A DNA stretch of 64,000 nt from Chitinophagales bacterium (GTDB lineage: Bacteria; Bacteroidota; Bacteroidia; Chitinophagales; Saprospiraceae): NCBI GenBank assembly GCA_022360175.1, contig JAKSDI010000097.1, positions 1 through 64,000 on the forward strand, in the 5' to 3' direction. The notes beneath the pieces are model-generated. The model was given only the letters and a program-made list of their open reading frames with translations. It had not been told where the DNA came from and did not search any database. A program made the position numbers and the translations under genes. Below are positions 28,101-35,993 of the stretch, piece by piece (positions within the stretch are counted from its first letter, which is position 1; each line of letters begins with the position of its first letter).

Positions 28101-28240
28101 GTAGCAGCTACAATTGGAGCGCCATTTTCATCTACAATTCTACCTTTCAGGGTAGATGTAGTGACCTGTGCATGTGCAATAGGAAGACAAGCCAGTAGCA
28201 CAAAAAATGCCAAGGCTAGTGTTTTGTTAAAAAATTTCAT
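25106..28240 (-). CDS. Oar-like TonB-dependent outer-membrane receptor
   Basis: This 1044-residue protein has a signal peptide (MKFFNKTLALAFFVLLACLPIAHA), a CarboxypepD_reg-like domain at about 30-115 (LKGRIVDENGAPIVAATVVA...), a plug at about 125-250 (NDQFNNFSLDGSIFNNPFG, FTGAAVNAVTKSGTNKFSGTV) and a long beta-barrel ending with the outer-membrane Phe signature LGLRYIF. The AAVNAVTKSGTN motif and overall plan match the Oar/OmpA-related TonB branch of Bacteroidota and myxobacteria rather than SusC. It takes up an unknown ligand, or presents it, using TonB energy. No SusD partner is adjacent. Confidence 0.92.
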   Translation of the reverse strand: MKFFNKTLALAFFVLLACLPIAHAQVTTSTLKGRIVDENGAPIVAATVVAVHNPSGAQYGITTNEDGRFTLPNLRVGGPYTITASFIGYTEQTEDGIYLSLGQTANLGFTLISGVELEEIVVIAVDDPNINKDRTGAATFVGDTELRRLPTISRSASDYTRLNPASDGNSFGGRNDQFNNFSLDGSIFNNPFGLDAATPGGQTDAQPISLDAIDQIQVNLAPYDVTQAGFTGAAVNAVTKSGTNKFSGTVFGFYRNQDMTGSKVEGEDIFVPDLNQVQAGFSIGGPIIKNKLFFFANAEIERREDLGSNFLARRPGLTGEQVSRVDAADLDAISTALFDRYGYETGPYENFLFAQENLKGIVKLDWNIGQNQTLTATYNFLDASKEKPAHPLALGRRGPDATTLQFRNAGYQINNVIHSGIVEHRVMFGDKVSNKLQVGYTAFRDSRDPFSTPFPSIIIQESGTNYIVAGHEPFSINNNLDQDVYQVTNNLNIFLKKHTLTIGASLERFEFDNSFNLGAYAGAFGGIPGAGSVQTFLDSLNAGVLDPLVSGADETFKTLSGSGEGYQDTGWALAETNVGQFAVYLQDEIDLTDRFKLTVGLRMDMPLYFDTPTKIQENIDRNCCYDPSIVYHDEDGNEITFDHTVLPEETPLISPRVGFNYDIKGDQTTILRGGSGLFTGRFPFVWVGNQVANPNFWFYTVTHPDFKFPQVWRSNLGLDQVLGKGWNFSADLIYTEDINGMMVRNYGLKPPTGNLEGVDLRPVYTAADRGNNAYVFTNTDIGYSFNATFQIRRQWDNGWFASLGYNFLDAKDASSIEAEISSDAYERNPASGHVNKARLTPSLYGNRHRFVGSAHRKFEYGGNWATTIAAFFQYAQGGRFTYTYSGDINNDGSGLNDLIYIPTSGELSQMLFEGDAEAQRAQRVALNNFIEQDDYLSANRGSYAEKYDILSPWYSNWDVRLLQDYILPNANIIQLSVDVLNIGNLINSDWGVRQLPTNTQPIGVAVLEDGTPVYSFDTSLTDTFTNDFSLLSRWQLQLGLRYIF

Positions 28241-28551
28241 AACCAGTGGTTAAGTGTAAAGTATGAATGTGTTTAGCAATGGCTAAAATACAATATGTGT
28301 TTTAACTTTTGCTTTATACTATGTTAAGTTTTAATTTACATGCAATAATTTTCACCACAGTATTGAAATCTTTTTATTAAGAATGCTCATAATACTTATC
28401 AATAAGCCTTTCATCACTTATCACTATTAATATAAGCTTAACATAAAAAATATAGCATGCTCCTCCAGATTGCTCTATTTTTCGGATTGCTTTGTATCAG
28501 AAGTGTCATGATATTAATGTATTATTGACAAAAGCGACTCAACAATTATAA
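28241..28551. other. Divergent intergenic region, TonB receptor / ppk1
   Basis: About 310 AT-rich bases hold the promoters of the two divergent genes. No exact TAnnTTTG box at a convincing distance, no repeat and no hairpin stood out. Confidence 0.4.
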
Positions 28552-30603
28552 ATGGATCAAGACAAGTATATCAAAAGAGATGTAAGCTGGTTGTATTTCA
28601 ACCACCGCGTATTACAAGAGGCAATGGATACAAGTGTCCCACTCTATGAAAGAATCAAATTCCTGGCAATTTATAGCTCTAACCTAGATGAATTTTTTAG
28701 GGTTAGAGTCGCCTCCCTTAGGAGTTTTAAAGATCTTAAGAAAAAGACACGTAAAGAATTGGACCTTGTCGTTAAGCCTAAAAAGCAACTTAAAACAATT
28801 CGTAGAGTTGTCCAAAAACAACAAGAACAGTTTGGAGCAACTTTCCGAGAAGTCATCTTGCCTGCTCTTACTCAAGAAAACATTCACTTGTTGCAGAACA
28901 CCGATTATACGGAGAAGCAAGCTGATTTCGTAAAAAAATATTTCTTTGAGAAAGTTTACCCTCACCTTCACCCTACTTATCTGCATTTGGAAGGTGAACC
29001 TCCTTTTCTAAAAAACAAAGGCCTTTATTTTATCATTGAGTTAGCAAATGATAATGACGTACTAGCCATTGTGGAAATTCCTACGGATAGCCTGCCGCGT
29101 TTCATAGAGTTGCCTGGCACAGATAATGGCTTCTTTGTCACCTTCCTTGATGATGTGATTCGGTACAACCTGGAGGGGCTTTTGGGGCAGCCTATCAAAG
29201 ATGCCTATGCTATTAAGGTTTCCAGAGATGCTGAATTATATATTGAAGATGAGTATTCTGGCGATTTAGTGGAAAAAATTCGCAATAGCCTGGATGAACG
29301 TAATGTAGGCCTACCAACTCGTTTTTTATATGATCAATGCATGCCTGAGGAAGTACGCAATCGATTGAAGAAAAGCCTGGAGCTCAACAAAAATGATTTG
29401 ATTCCAGGAGCTCGCTATCACAACTTTAATGATTTCTTTAGTTTCCCGATACCAGATGGAGCTGCTCATTTGGTCAATCCTCCTCAACCTCCACTCCCCC
29501 ATCCTGTACTTGAAACCGCACAAGCCATTATCCCAACTCTCCAGCAGCAGGATATTATGTTGCATTTCCCATATCAGAAATACGACTATGTACCACAGTT
29601 TATTCAGCAAGCGGTAGAAGATGATGCGGTAGAACACCTAAAAATTACCTTATACAGGGTTGCTTCAAAATCAGCAATTGTAACTGCATTACTTGAAGCT
29701 TTAAAAAAAGGTAAAAAGGTTACTGCATTTATCGAAGCAAAAGCTCGTTTTGATGAAGCCTCCAATCTATATTGGGGAGACCAGCTAAAGGAAGCTGGTG
29801 CAAAGGTTTTTTATAGCTACCCTGGTATTAAAGTACATACCAAATTACTTCTGATCCAAAGAAAGGAAGGAGATGAGTTGAGAAATTATGCTTATTTAGG
29901 TACCGGCAACTTCAATGAAAAAACTGCAAAACTATACTGTGATCATGCCTTACTTACAGCCGACCCCAGGTTGACAGATGAAGTAGCCGTTGTTTTTTCG
30001 TTGCTAGAACGGAAAGTGATTATTCCGAAATGTAAACACCTTCTGGTTTCTCCATTTACGACTCGCGATGGTTTTGTTGGCTTAATAAATAAGGAAATTG
30101 AAAGAGCTAAACGAGGAGAAAATGCCTATATGATTCTCAAAATGAATAGCCTTGAGGACCCCAAAATGGTTGATCATTTATACGAAGCAAGCCAGGCAGG
30201 AGTCAACATTCAATTGATTGTTAGAGGGATTTGTTCTTTAGTACCAGGTATTGAAGGCCTAAGTGAAAACATTACGGTAACCAGTATCGTAGATCGATTC
30301 CTCGAACATGCGAGGGTATACATTTTTGGTAATGGAGGGGATGAAATCATTTACACTGCATCCGCAGATTGGATGACTCGCAACCTTGACCGTCGGGTTG
30401 AAGTAGTCATGCCTATTTATGATCCTAATATTCGTAAAGAATTACGACATATCATAGACCTTCAACTCAATGATAATCAAAAAGCTCGCTATATTAATGT
30501 AAGCCAGACAAATCCCTATAAAGTCGAAGGGGAGACCCCTATCAGGGCTCAGGTAGATATTTATCGCTTTTTGGAAAATAAACTGGATCAGGTCAAGGGG
30601 TAA
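28552..30603 (+). CDS. ppk1: Polyphosphate kinase 1
   Basis: This 683-residue enzyme reversibly makes inorganic polyphosphate from ATP. All PPK1 domains are present: the N-terminal helical domain (RDVSWLYFNHRVLQEA; FLAIYSSNLDEFFRVRVA), the head domain, and two phospholipase-D-like C-terminal domains. The autophosphorylated histidine is His429 in KVHTKLLLI, and the second conserved histidine is His586 in RFLEHARVY. YLGTGNFNEKTAKLYCDHALLT and YTASADWMTRNLDRRVEV are also canonical. It stands alone, with no adjacent ppx gene. Confidence 0.97.
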   Translation: MDQDKYIKRDVSWLYFNHRVLQEAMDTSVPLYERIKFLAIYSSNLDEFFRVRVASLRSFKDLKKKTRKELDLVVKPKKQLKTIRRVVQKQQEQFGATFREVILPALTQENIHLLQNTDYTEKQADFVKKYFFEKVYPHLHPTYLHLEGEPPFLKNKGLYFIIELANDNDVLAIVEIPTDSLPRFIELPGTDNGFFVTFLDDVIRYNLEGLLGQPIKDAYAIKVSRDAELYIEDEYSGDLVEKIRNSLDERNVGLPTRFLYDQCMPEEVRNRLKKSLELNKNDLIPGARYHNFNDFFSFPIPDGAAHLVNPPQPPLPHPVLETAQAIIPTLQQQDIMLHFPYQKYDYVPQFIQQAVEDDAVEHLKITLYRVASKSAIVTALLEALKKGKKVTAFIEAKARFDEASNLYWGDQLKEAGAKVFYSYPGIKVHTKLLLIQRKEGDELRNYAYLGTGNFNEKTAKLYCDHALLTADPRLTDEVAVVFSLLERKVIIPKCKHLLVSPFTTRDGFVGLINKEIERAKRGENAYMILKMNSLEDPKMVDHLYEASQAGVNIQLIVRGICSLVPGIEGLSENITVTSIVDRFLEHARVYIFGNGGDEIIYTASADWMTRNLDRRVEVVMPIYDPNIRKELRHIIDLQLNDNQKARYINVSQTNPYKVEGETPIRAQVDIYRFLENKLDQVKG

Positions 30604-30607
30604 AATA

Positions 30608-30744
30608 AGTGCAAGTGCAAGTTCAAACTCAAGCGCAAGTTCAAAACGCAAGCGTAGCAAAGTATTTTTGAATCAAACTGGGTACGTCGCTCAGGCAGGT
30701 TTGGACTTGCATTTGACACTTGAGTTTGAACTTAAATTTGCACT
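30608..30744. repeat. Long imperfect inverted repeat built of AAGTGC/AAGTTC hexamers
   Basis: The 26-bp left arm (30608-30633) pairs with 30719-30744 with three mismatches. The left part is a degenerate hexamer run (AAGTGC, AAGTGC, AAGTTC, AAACTC, AAGCGC). It fills the gap between the convergent ppk1 and small membrane protein genes and could act as a bidirectional transcript end. Confidence 0.8.
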
Positions 30745-30955
30745 AGCCCGCTTTTCTATTTTTAACTGCTCCCCATAGCATTAGCACTGCTCCTAGCGAT
30801 GAAATCAATAGTCCTCCTCTGAAAAGCTTCATGCTAAATGGTTCTTCTCCAAAGTTCCGTTTAAAACCCAACAAACCTTCTGCTATCACATCACTAAAAG
30901 CTACGATAAGAATGCCTACTAATAATACGATAACGCCAAGTTTAATTGAATTCAT
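30743..30955 (-). CDS. Small two-helix membrane protein
   Basis: This 70-residue protein has two hydrophobic helices (LGVIVLLVGILIVAFSDVI and LLISSLGAVLMLWGAV) separated by a short basic loop, GFKRNFGEEPFS. It is probably an inner-membrane protein. It lies between convergent ppk1 and the beta-propeller gene. The family is unknown; the codon and residue pattern look genuine. Confidence 0.65.
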   Translation of the reverse strand: MNSIKLGVIVLLVGILIVAFSDVIAEGLLGFKRNFGEEPFSMKLFRGGLLISSLGAVLMLWGAVKNRKAG

Positions 30956-30982
30956 TATTGGTCTGTGTTCTATAAAAATGAA

Positions 30983-31039
30983 TTAGGGGAAAATGCCTTT
31001 TCTGTCAACGATATGCAGAATCGTCTCCCTTTCCCCTAA
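30983..31039. terminator. Inverted repeat downstream of the beta-propeller gene
   Basis: TTAGGGGAAA (30983-30992) and TTTCCCCTAA (31030-31039) form a perfect 10-bp inverted repeat around 37 bases, just after the stop of the 851-residue gene on the minus strand. No poly-T follows, so a terminator is only one reading. Confidence 0.4.
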
Positions 31040-31067
31040 ATCATTCACTATAAAAATAGATAGAAAA

Positions 31068-33623
31068 TTAGTTTTTAACTACCTGAACAGTTTGTTGGAA
31101 AGTATGCCCATCAGAAAGCCCTTTTCCAGTCATTGTTAGGTAATAATGACCACTCGGCAAATTATCCAATGCCAGCCTTTCTTGGTTTTTTCCTGTTACT
31201 CCCTGTATGTTAATGTTTTTCATCACTTTTCCTCTAACATCTTTCAAAACTAATTGTACTCGAGCTGCCTGCGGCAATTCATATGCTATGTCTGTATATG
31301 CTGATGCTGGATTAGGATATACTCTCAAGCGGAGTAAATTATTTTCCTGCTCATCCACATTAACCATTATTGGGTCTCTCAAATCTGTTTCATATACTCC
31401 TAAACCATGAGTTGCTATTCTCAATTTTCGGTTGACTGGTGATATACTAAGATGCATAGCCATTACTGCTGCTGCTATGTCCTCTGAATACAATTCAAAA
31501 TTTTGACCACCATCAAAGGACGCGTATATCCCCAGGTCTGTACCTACATAGATATCTGTTGGTACAACAGGGTCAATGATAATTGTATTGGCCGGTACAT
31601 CAGGTAAACCCTCTCCTATTGCTTCCCAATTAGCTCCTCCATTTGAAGTTCTATACAAGTGTTGCGTATTAAATCCTGAGAAAACAACATATGCTGTATC
31701 CGCGGAAGTAGGATGAAAAGCCATCTCCATAGCAACCCGATCTGGCAACCCCTGCATTTTAGTCCAGTTTTGACCTCCATTTTCTGAAAAGAAAACGCCA
31801 GGAGAGCCTCCCAATAAAGTAGAAGTAGCTACCAGAATTTTTAATGGGTTTGCTTCTGATACTGCAATATTTAAAATTGGATTTCCATTCTGCGTATCTA
31901 CATAGCTAGATGATGTAGAAGACCAACTATCGCCACCATCTAAAGAACGATGTAGACTTTGTGCACCTGCATATATTACATTTGCATCATGTGGACTGAT
32001 CATGAAAGGACCATTAAAATTTCGTTGCTGAGAATTAGCTGAGGTAATATTTACCGAAAAAAAAGCTTCTCCTCCATCTGTAGAACGACGTACGTTTAAG
32101 TTTTGATAGGATGCATATATAATATCCGGGTTTGTAGGATGAATAGCGGTACACATACCATCTCCTCCTATCACCCGTACCCATGAGTCATCTCCACGAT
32201 AGATGGCAGTGGCATTATCCTGCAAGCCTCCAATCGCTAAATTAGGGTCTGTAGCGGAGCTAGAGAAACGAGCATAGAACTGCTGTGTCTGATACCCTCC
32301 ATTTCTACCTTCCCAACTTTCACCATTATCTACAGATACAAATATTCCTCCATCAGTAGCCATATAAATGGTGTTTGGATCAAAAGGAGCATAATAAATC
32401 GCATGTATATCTGCATGTGCATAATGGCCTGGCCCTTCAGGCCCTCCTACAGGGACATCACCAAAATACCATGCACTCCAAAATGATTTTTTGAAGAAAT
32501 CAGCTCCTCCATTTGTAGATTTATAAGTTTCGATACCTGCCCAAATGACATTATCCGGATCATCTGGTTTGATAGCAACATCATGAGCAAACCATCCCTG
32601 ATAGGAAGGAATATTTGCATCATTAATAATCTGCCAGCTATCACCAGCATCAATGGATTTGTACAAAGCCCTGCCTTCTAAAGCTTCCGCCATGGAGATA
32701 TAAATCACATCTGGATTGGATTGGCTGATAGAAATCAGTGATTTTCCGGTATAATCATTTGGTAAACCCTGTACCGGCTCAAAAGAACTGCCTCCATTTT
32801 CAGATCGGAATATCCCCGCCTGAGGGCTTAACAAATTGCCATGAGAAGCATAGACAATTGACGTGTCATTAGGGTGCATTTCCAAATCGACTCCCATAGG
32901 AAAGTCGTGTACTAACTCCCAATCCTGACCCGCATTATATGTACGGTAAATACCTTCGGTAGTAGTCACCAGTACGGTATTTGTATTTTCAGGATTGATG
33001 ATAATATCCCATACGCCCTTCATATCACTATAGCTCCAATCAATTGTTTTTTCCCAGCTTTGTCCACCATCCGTTGTCTTTAATAACCCCATACCATAAG
33101 AGCCACGCGTAAGACGATTGGCTACACCAGGCTGAGCAATAGTATAATTATAGACTTCACCTGTACCAATATACATTTCATCTGGGTCATAAGGATTGAT
33201 TGCAATAGAACTTACACCAAGAACGGGATAACCAATTGGCACCCTCTCCCAGGCATCTACTCCAACTCCTGCAGTAGTTGTTTTCCAAAGTCCACCACTG
33301 GCAGAACCTATATACTGGATATTAGAATTGGTAGGATGAAAAGCGACACACAAAGTACGCCCGCCTATATTTTTGGGGCCTAGTGCGTCCCATTCGGCAG
33401 TATTATTTCTTGAATTGAAGGCGTCTTGTTGTGCTTCAAATGCTTTATATAGTTTACCCATTTGAATACGCCCATCAGGATAGGAACGCGCCATGGCCCA
33501 CTCTTCCATTGCTTTGGCAGCGCCACTTTTTTTATGTTCTACCGGAATTTGAATTTGTTGTTTATGTGTACATGAAACTATTACCAGGAGTGGTAATATC
33601 AACCAGGGGAGCATTTTATTCAT
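31068..33623 (-). CDS. Sortilin/BNR-type beta-propeller lipoprotein with T9SS sorting domain
   Basis: This 851-residue protein has a lipoprotein-type signal (LLVIVSC, Cys18), then a helical spacer, then VPS10/sortilin-like propeller blades. The blades carry repeated Asp-box-like motifs such as YRTYNAGQDWE, YKSIDAGDSWQ, FVSVDNGESWE, HRSLDGGDSWS and YRTSNGGANWE. The opening WDALGPKNIGGRTLCVAFHP is typical of a Bacteroidota secreted family. The C-terminus is a T9SS type A domain (LRVYPNPASAYTDIAYEL ... VQVVKN). Having both a lipobox and a T9SS tail is unusual. Enzymatic activity is not indicated; surface binding is the safer inference. Confidence 0.9.
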   Translation of the reverse strand: MNKMLPWLILPLLVIVSCTHKQQIQIPVEHKKSGAAKAMEEWAMARSYPDGRIQMGKLYKAFEAQQDAFNSRNNTAEWDALGPKNIGGRTLCVAFHPTNSNIQYIGSASGGLWKTTTAGVGVDAWERVPIGYPVLGVSSIAINPYDPDEMYIGTGEVYNYTIAQPGVANRLTRGSYGMGLLKTTDGGQSWEKTIDWSYSDMKGVWDIIINPENTNTVLVTTTEGIYRTYNAGQDWELVHDFPMGVDLEMHPNDTSIVYASHGNLLSPQAGIFRSENGGSSFEPVQGLPNDYTGKSLISISQSNPDVIYISMAEALEGRALYKSIDAGDSWQIINDANIPSYQGWFAHDVAIKPDDPDNVIWAGIETYKSTNGGADFFKKSFWSAWYFGDVPVGGPEGPGHYAHADIHAIYYAPFDPNTIYMATDGGIFVSVDNGESWEGRNGGYQTQQFYARFSSSATDPNLAIGGLQDNATAIYRGDDSWVRVIGGDGMCTAIHPTNPDIIYASYQNLNVRRSTDGGEAFFSVNITSANSQQRNFNGPFMISPHDANVIYAGAQSLHRSLDGGDSWSSTSSSYVDTQNGNPILNIAVSEANPLKILVATSTLLGGSPGVFFSENGGQNWTKMQGLPDRVAMEMAFHPTSADTAYVVFSGFNTQHLYRTSNGGANWEAIGEGLPDVPANTIIIDPVVPTDIYVGTDLGIYASFDGGQNFELYSEDIAAAVMAMHLSISPVNRKLRIATHGLGVYETDLRDPIMVNVDEQENNLLRLRVYPNPASAYTDIAYELPQAARVQLVLKDVRGKVMKNINIQGVTGKNQERLALDNLPSGHYYLTMTGKGLSDGHTFQQTVQVVKN

Positions 33624-33755
33624 AATTTGTCCAATTTTGTTTTCACTAAAATTAACAGAATATGAATAATGATGAAAAGTTCAGTTATGAACTACTTAAC
33701 AAATGTCGCTCTACTGCTAAATATCCTAGATGATGGTACATTACATGACACAGGG

Positions 33756-35024
33756 CTACACCAATAAATCAAAAAGCATCTTACTATCGTTGAGTGTTTG
33801 GTAGTTGATTTTATGTTCTTCCATGCGATCTATAAGCCCCTGGTAATCTTCCTTTCTTTGTACCTGAATACCTACTAGTGCCGGCCCTGACTCGCGATTA
33901 TGTTTTTTTGTATACTCAAAATGTGTAATGTCATCATCAGGCCCTAATATGTAGTTGAGGAAATCCCTCAAAGCTCCAGCACGCTGAGGGAAACGAATTA
34001 CAAAATAATGCTTAAGCTCTTCATAAAGCAGAGATCGTTCTTTTATCTCTTCTGTACGCGTTATATCATTATTACTTCCACTTAAAACACATACGACCTT
34101 CTTTCCTTTGATTTGGTCTTTATAAAAGTCAAGAGCAGCAACCGTCAGTGCTCCAGCAGGTTCTACAACAATCCCTTCTTCATTATAAAGCTGAAGTATA
34201 GTACTACACACTTTCCCTTCTGGTACCAGTACTATATCATCCAAAACTTCCTGTGCAATGCGAAAAGTGTGTTCTCCTACCCTTTTTACAGCAGCGCCAT
34301 CTACAAAACTATCTATATGGTTAAGTGTTATGGGCTCTCCTGTTTTTAAAGATTCATACATAGCAGGTGCTCCTTTGGGCTCAACACCTATGATGCGTGT
34401 TTTAGGGCTCAATTGTTGAAAACAACTGCCCAGGCCCGATGCAAGCCCTCCTCCTCCAATAGGCACAAAAATATAATCTATTTCGTGGCCGGCGCTCTCC
34501 AAAATTTCAAGCCCTACAGTTCCTTGTCCCTCTATGACCTTAAGATCATCAAAAGGATGAACAAACAGTTTAGAATTGGTCACAGCATCTTGCTTCGCCT
34601 CAGCATAAGCATCATCAAAAGTATCTCCAACAAGTACTATTTCTATAAATTCTTTGCCAAAGCGTTTTACCTTTTTAACTTTTTGCTGAGGAGTCACACT
34701 TGGCATATATATTTTACCCTTTACCTTCATTTGCTGGCATGCAAAAGCAACGCCCTGTGCATGATTTCCGGCACTTGCACAAACTACCCCATTTCCTAAA
34801 TCTCCTTTAGGTACTGAAGACATTTTGTTGTAGGCTCCCCTGATCTTATACGAACGAACCACCTGCATATCTTCTCGTTTCAATTTGAGATTGCAGTCGT
34901 ATAACTCTGACAACCGATAGTTAAATGTCAATGGAGTAATTTCAGCTATTCCCTGAAGACGTACTTTGGCCTGAAATATATCTTCTACAGATGCCAGTGT
35001 GGTTCGTTGTTTAGAGGAATTCAT
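33756..35024 (-). CDS. ilvA: Threonine dehydratase (biosynthetic)
   Basis: This 422-residue PLP enzyme deaminates threonine to 2-oxobutanoate, the first step to isoleucine. The PLP lysine is Lys60 in SYKIRGAYNKM, the substrate loop is SAGNHAQGVAFACQQ, and the glycine loop is PIGGGGLASGLG. A single C-terminal ACT-like regulatory domain (about 330-422; HYFVIRFPQRAGALRDFLNYIL) makes it the shorter allosteric form. It lies downstream of ilvC on the same strand, with a four-helix gene and repeat arrays between. RidA, encoded at 3.2 kb, removes the 2-aminoacrylate this type of enzyme makes from serine. Confidence 0.96.
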   Translation of the reverse strand: MNSSKQRTTLASVEDIFQAKVRLQGIAEITPLTFNYRLSELYDCNLKLKREDMQVVRSYKIRGAYNKMSSVPKGDLGNGVVCASAGNHAQGVAFACQQMKVKGKIYMPSVTPQQKVKKVKRFGKEFIEIVLVGDTFDDAYAEAKQDAVTNSKLFVHPFDDLKVIEGQGTVGLEILESAGHEIDYIFVPIGGGGLASGLGSCFQQLSPKTRIIGVEPKGAPAMYESLKTGEPITLNHIDSFVDGAAVKRVGEHTFRIAQEVLDDIVLVPEGKVCSTILQLYNEEGIVVEPAGALTVAALDFYKDQIKGKKVVCVLSGSNNDITRTEEIKERSLLYEELKHYFVIRFPQRAGALRDFLNYILGPDDDITHFEYTKKHNRESGPALVGIQVQRKEDYQGLIDRMEEHKINYQTLNDSKMLFDLLV

Positions 35025-35034
35025 TGTTTTTGTT

Positions 35035-35395
35035 TTTCAGTGTTCAGTTGGCAGTAATCAGTACTCAGTGTTCAGCAGGCAGTAATCAGTGTTCAGTATG
35101 CAGTTGGCAGTTTTTCAGTGTTCAGTGTTCAGCAAGCAGTAATCAGTAATCAGTGTTCAGTTGGCAGTTTTTCAGTGTTCAGCAAGCAGTAATCAGTAAT
35201 CAGTGTTCAGCAAGCAGTTTTTCAGTATTCAGTGTTCAGCAGGCAGTAATCAGTGTTCAGCAGGCAGTAATCAGTGTTCAGTTGGCAGTTTTTCAGTATT
35301 CAGCAGGCAGTATTCAGTGTTCAGCAGGCAGTAATCAGTGTTCAGTGTTCAGCAGGCAGTAATCAGTAATCAGTGTTTAGTGTTCAGTTTGCGGT
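35035..35395. repeat. Degenerate heptamer array (CAGTnnn) upstream of ilvA
   Basis: Around fifty near-tandem 7-mers of the form CAGTGTT, CAGTAAT, CAGTTGG, CAGCAGG and CAGTTTT fill the region between ilvA and the four-helix gene. The 7-bp spacing is broken only by occasional extra T residues. A 69-codon open frame inside it (35153-35362) is just translated repeat. Confidence 0.93.
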
Positions 35396-35423
35396 ATTGT
35401 GGATGGGATAAAAATTGATAAAA

Positions 35424-35792
35424 TTATTGAAATTTATCTGGGTTTGCCATCATGTACCCTATTAACCTTCCTACTTCTAATGATTTTTCTAATAACTCAT
35501 TATAAGTAGTCTCATCTATATAACCACATTTAAGACTAAACTCTAACCAAACCTGTACTTCAGAGTTTTCAGCATCACCATCAGATAGTTTACTAATAAA
35601 ATGTTTTGGATAAATACGTTTTCTATATCCCTCTGCTATCTGAGCACATACTGAACGTGATGCTCTCCTTATTTGATCCGTCAAAGAATACTTTTCTTCT
35701 GTAGGAAATTTCTTTGTCAGCTCAAAAATCTGCATTGCCAAATCGAAAGCTTTCTGATAAGCCAATAAGCTGGAAAAATCTGTCCTACCCAT
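35424..35792 (-). CDS. Four-helix-bundle protein (S23/IVP, TIGR02436-like)
   Basis: This 122-residue protein has the family pattern FSSLLAYQKAFDLAMQIFELTKKFP, then LTDQIRRASRSVCAQIAEGYRKR and a C-terminal EVGRLIGYMMANPD. The family includes proteins encoded in 23S rRNA intervening sequences and is structurally like Avd of diversity-generating retroelements, but no reverse transcriptase or template repeat is visible here. The gene sits between ilvC and ilvA and is flanked on both sides by CAGTnnn heptamer arrays. That placement suggests it entered as a unit with the repeats, which is inference. Confidence 0.9.
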   Translation of the reverse strand: MGRTDFSSLLAYQKAFDLAMQIFELTKKFPTEEKYSLTDQIRRASRSVCAQIAEGYRKRIYPKHFISKLSDGDAENSEVQVWLEFSLKCGYIDETTYNELLEKSLEVGRLIGYMMANPDKFQ

Positions 35793-35814
35793 TTCAAGAG
35801 ATTTTGCGCGTTAT

Positions 35815-35993
35815 TTCAATTCAGTGTTCAGTTCTGCAGTAGGCAGTATTATAGTGAGCAGTGGGCAGTATTTTTGCATGGTATACCGCCAATAGTCAAT
35901 TTAAAAGCAGTTTGCTGGAAAACTGCTTACTGAACACTGCTTACTACCAACGAGAAAACTGACTACTGCCAACTGCTCACTGAACACTGACTA
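35815..35993. repeat. Degenerate CAGTnnn heptamers, second block
   Basis: On the ilvC side of the four-helix gene the same heptamers recur, first as CAGTGTT/CAGTTCTG/CAGTAGG and then in the opposite sense (ACTGAACACTGCTTACTACC...ACTGCCAACTGCTCACTGAACACTG). The block runs up to the ilvC stop codon. Confidence 0.85.

Noticed and set aside
35153..35362. 69-codon frame in the CAGTnnn array
   Set aside because: It is a translation of repeat DNA (SVQQAVISVQQ pattern).
35424..35792. Diversity-generating retroelement (Avd-like accessory)
   Set aside because: No reverse transcriptase, template repeat or variable repeat is present within the window.
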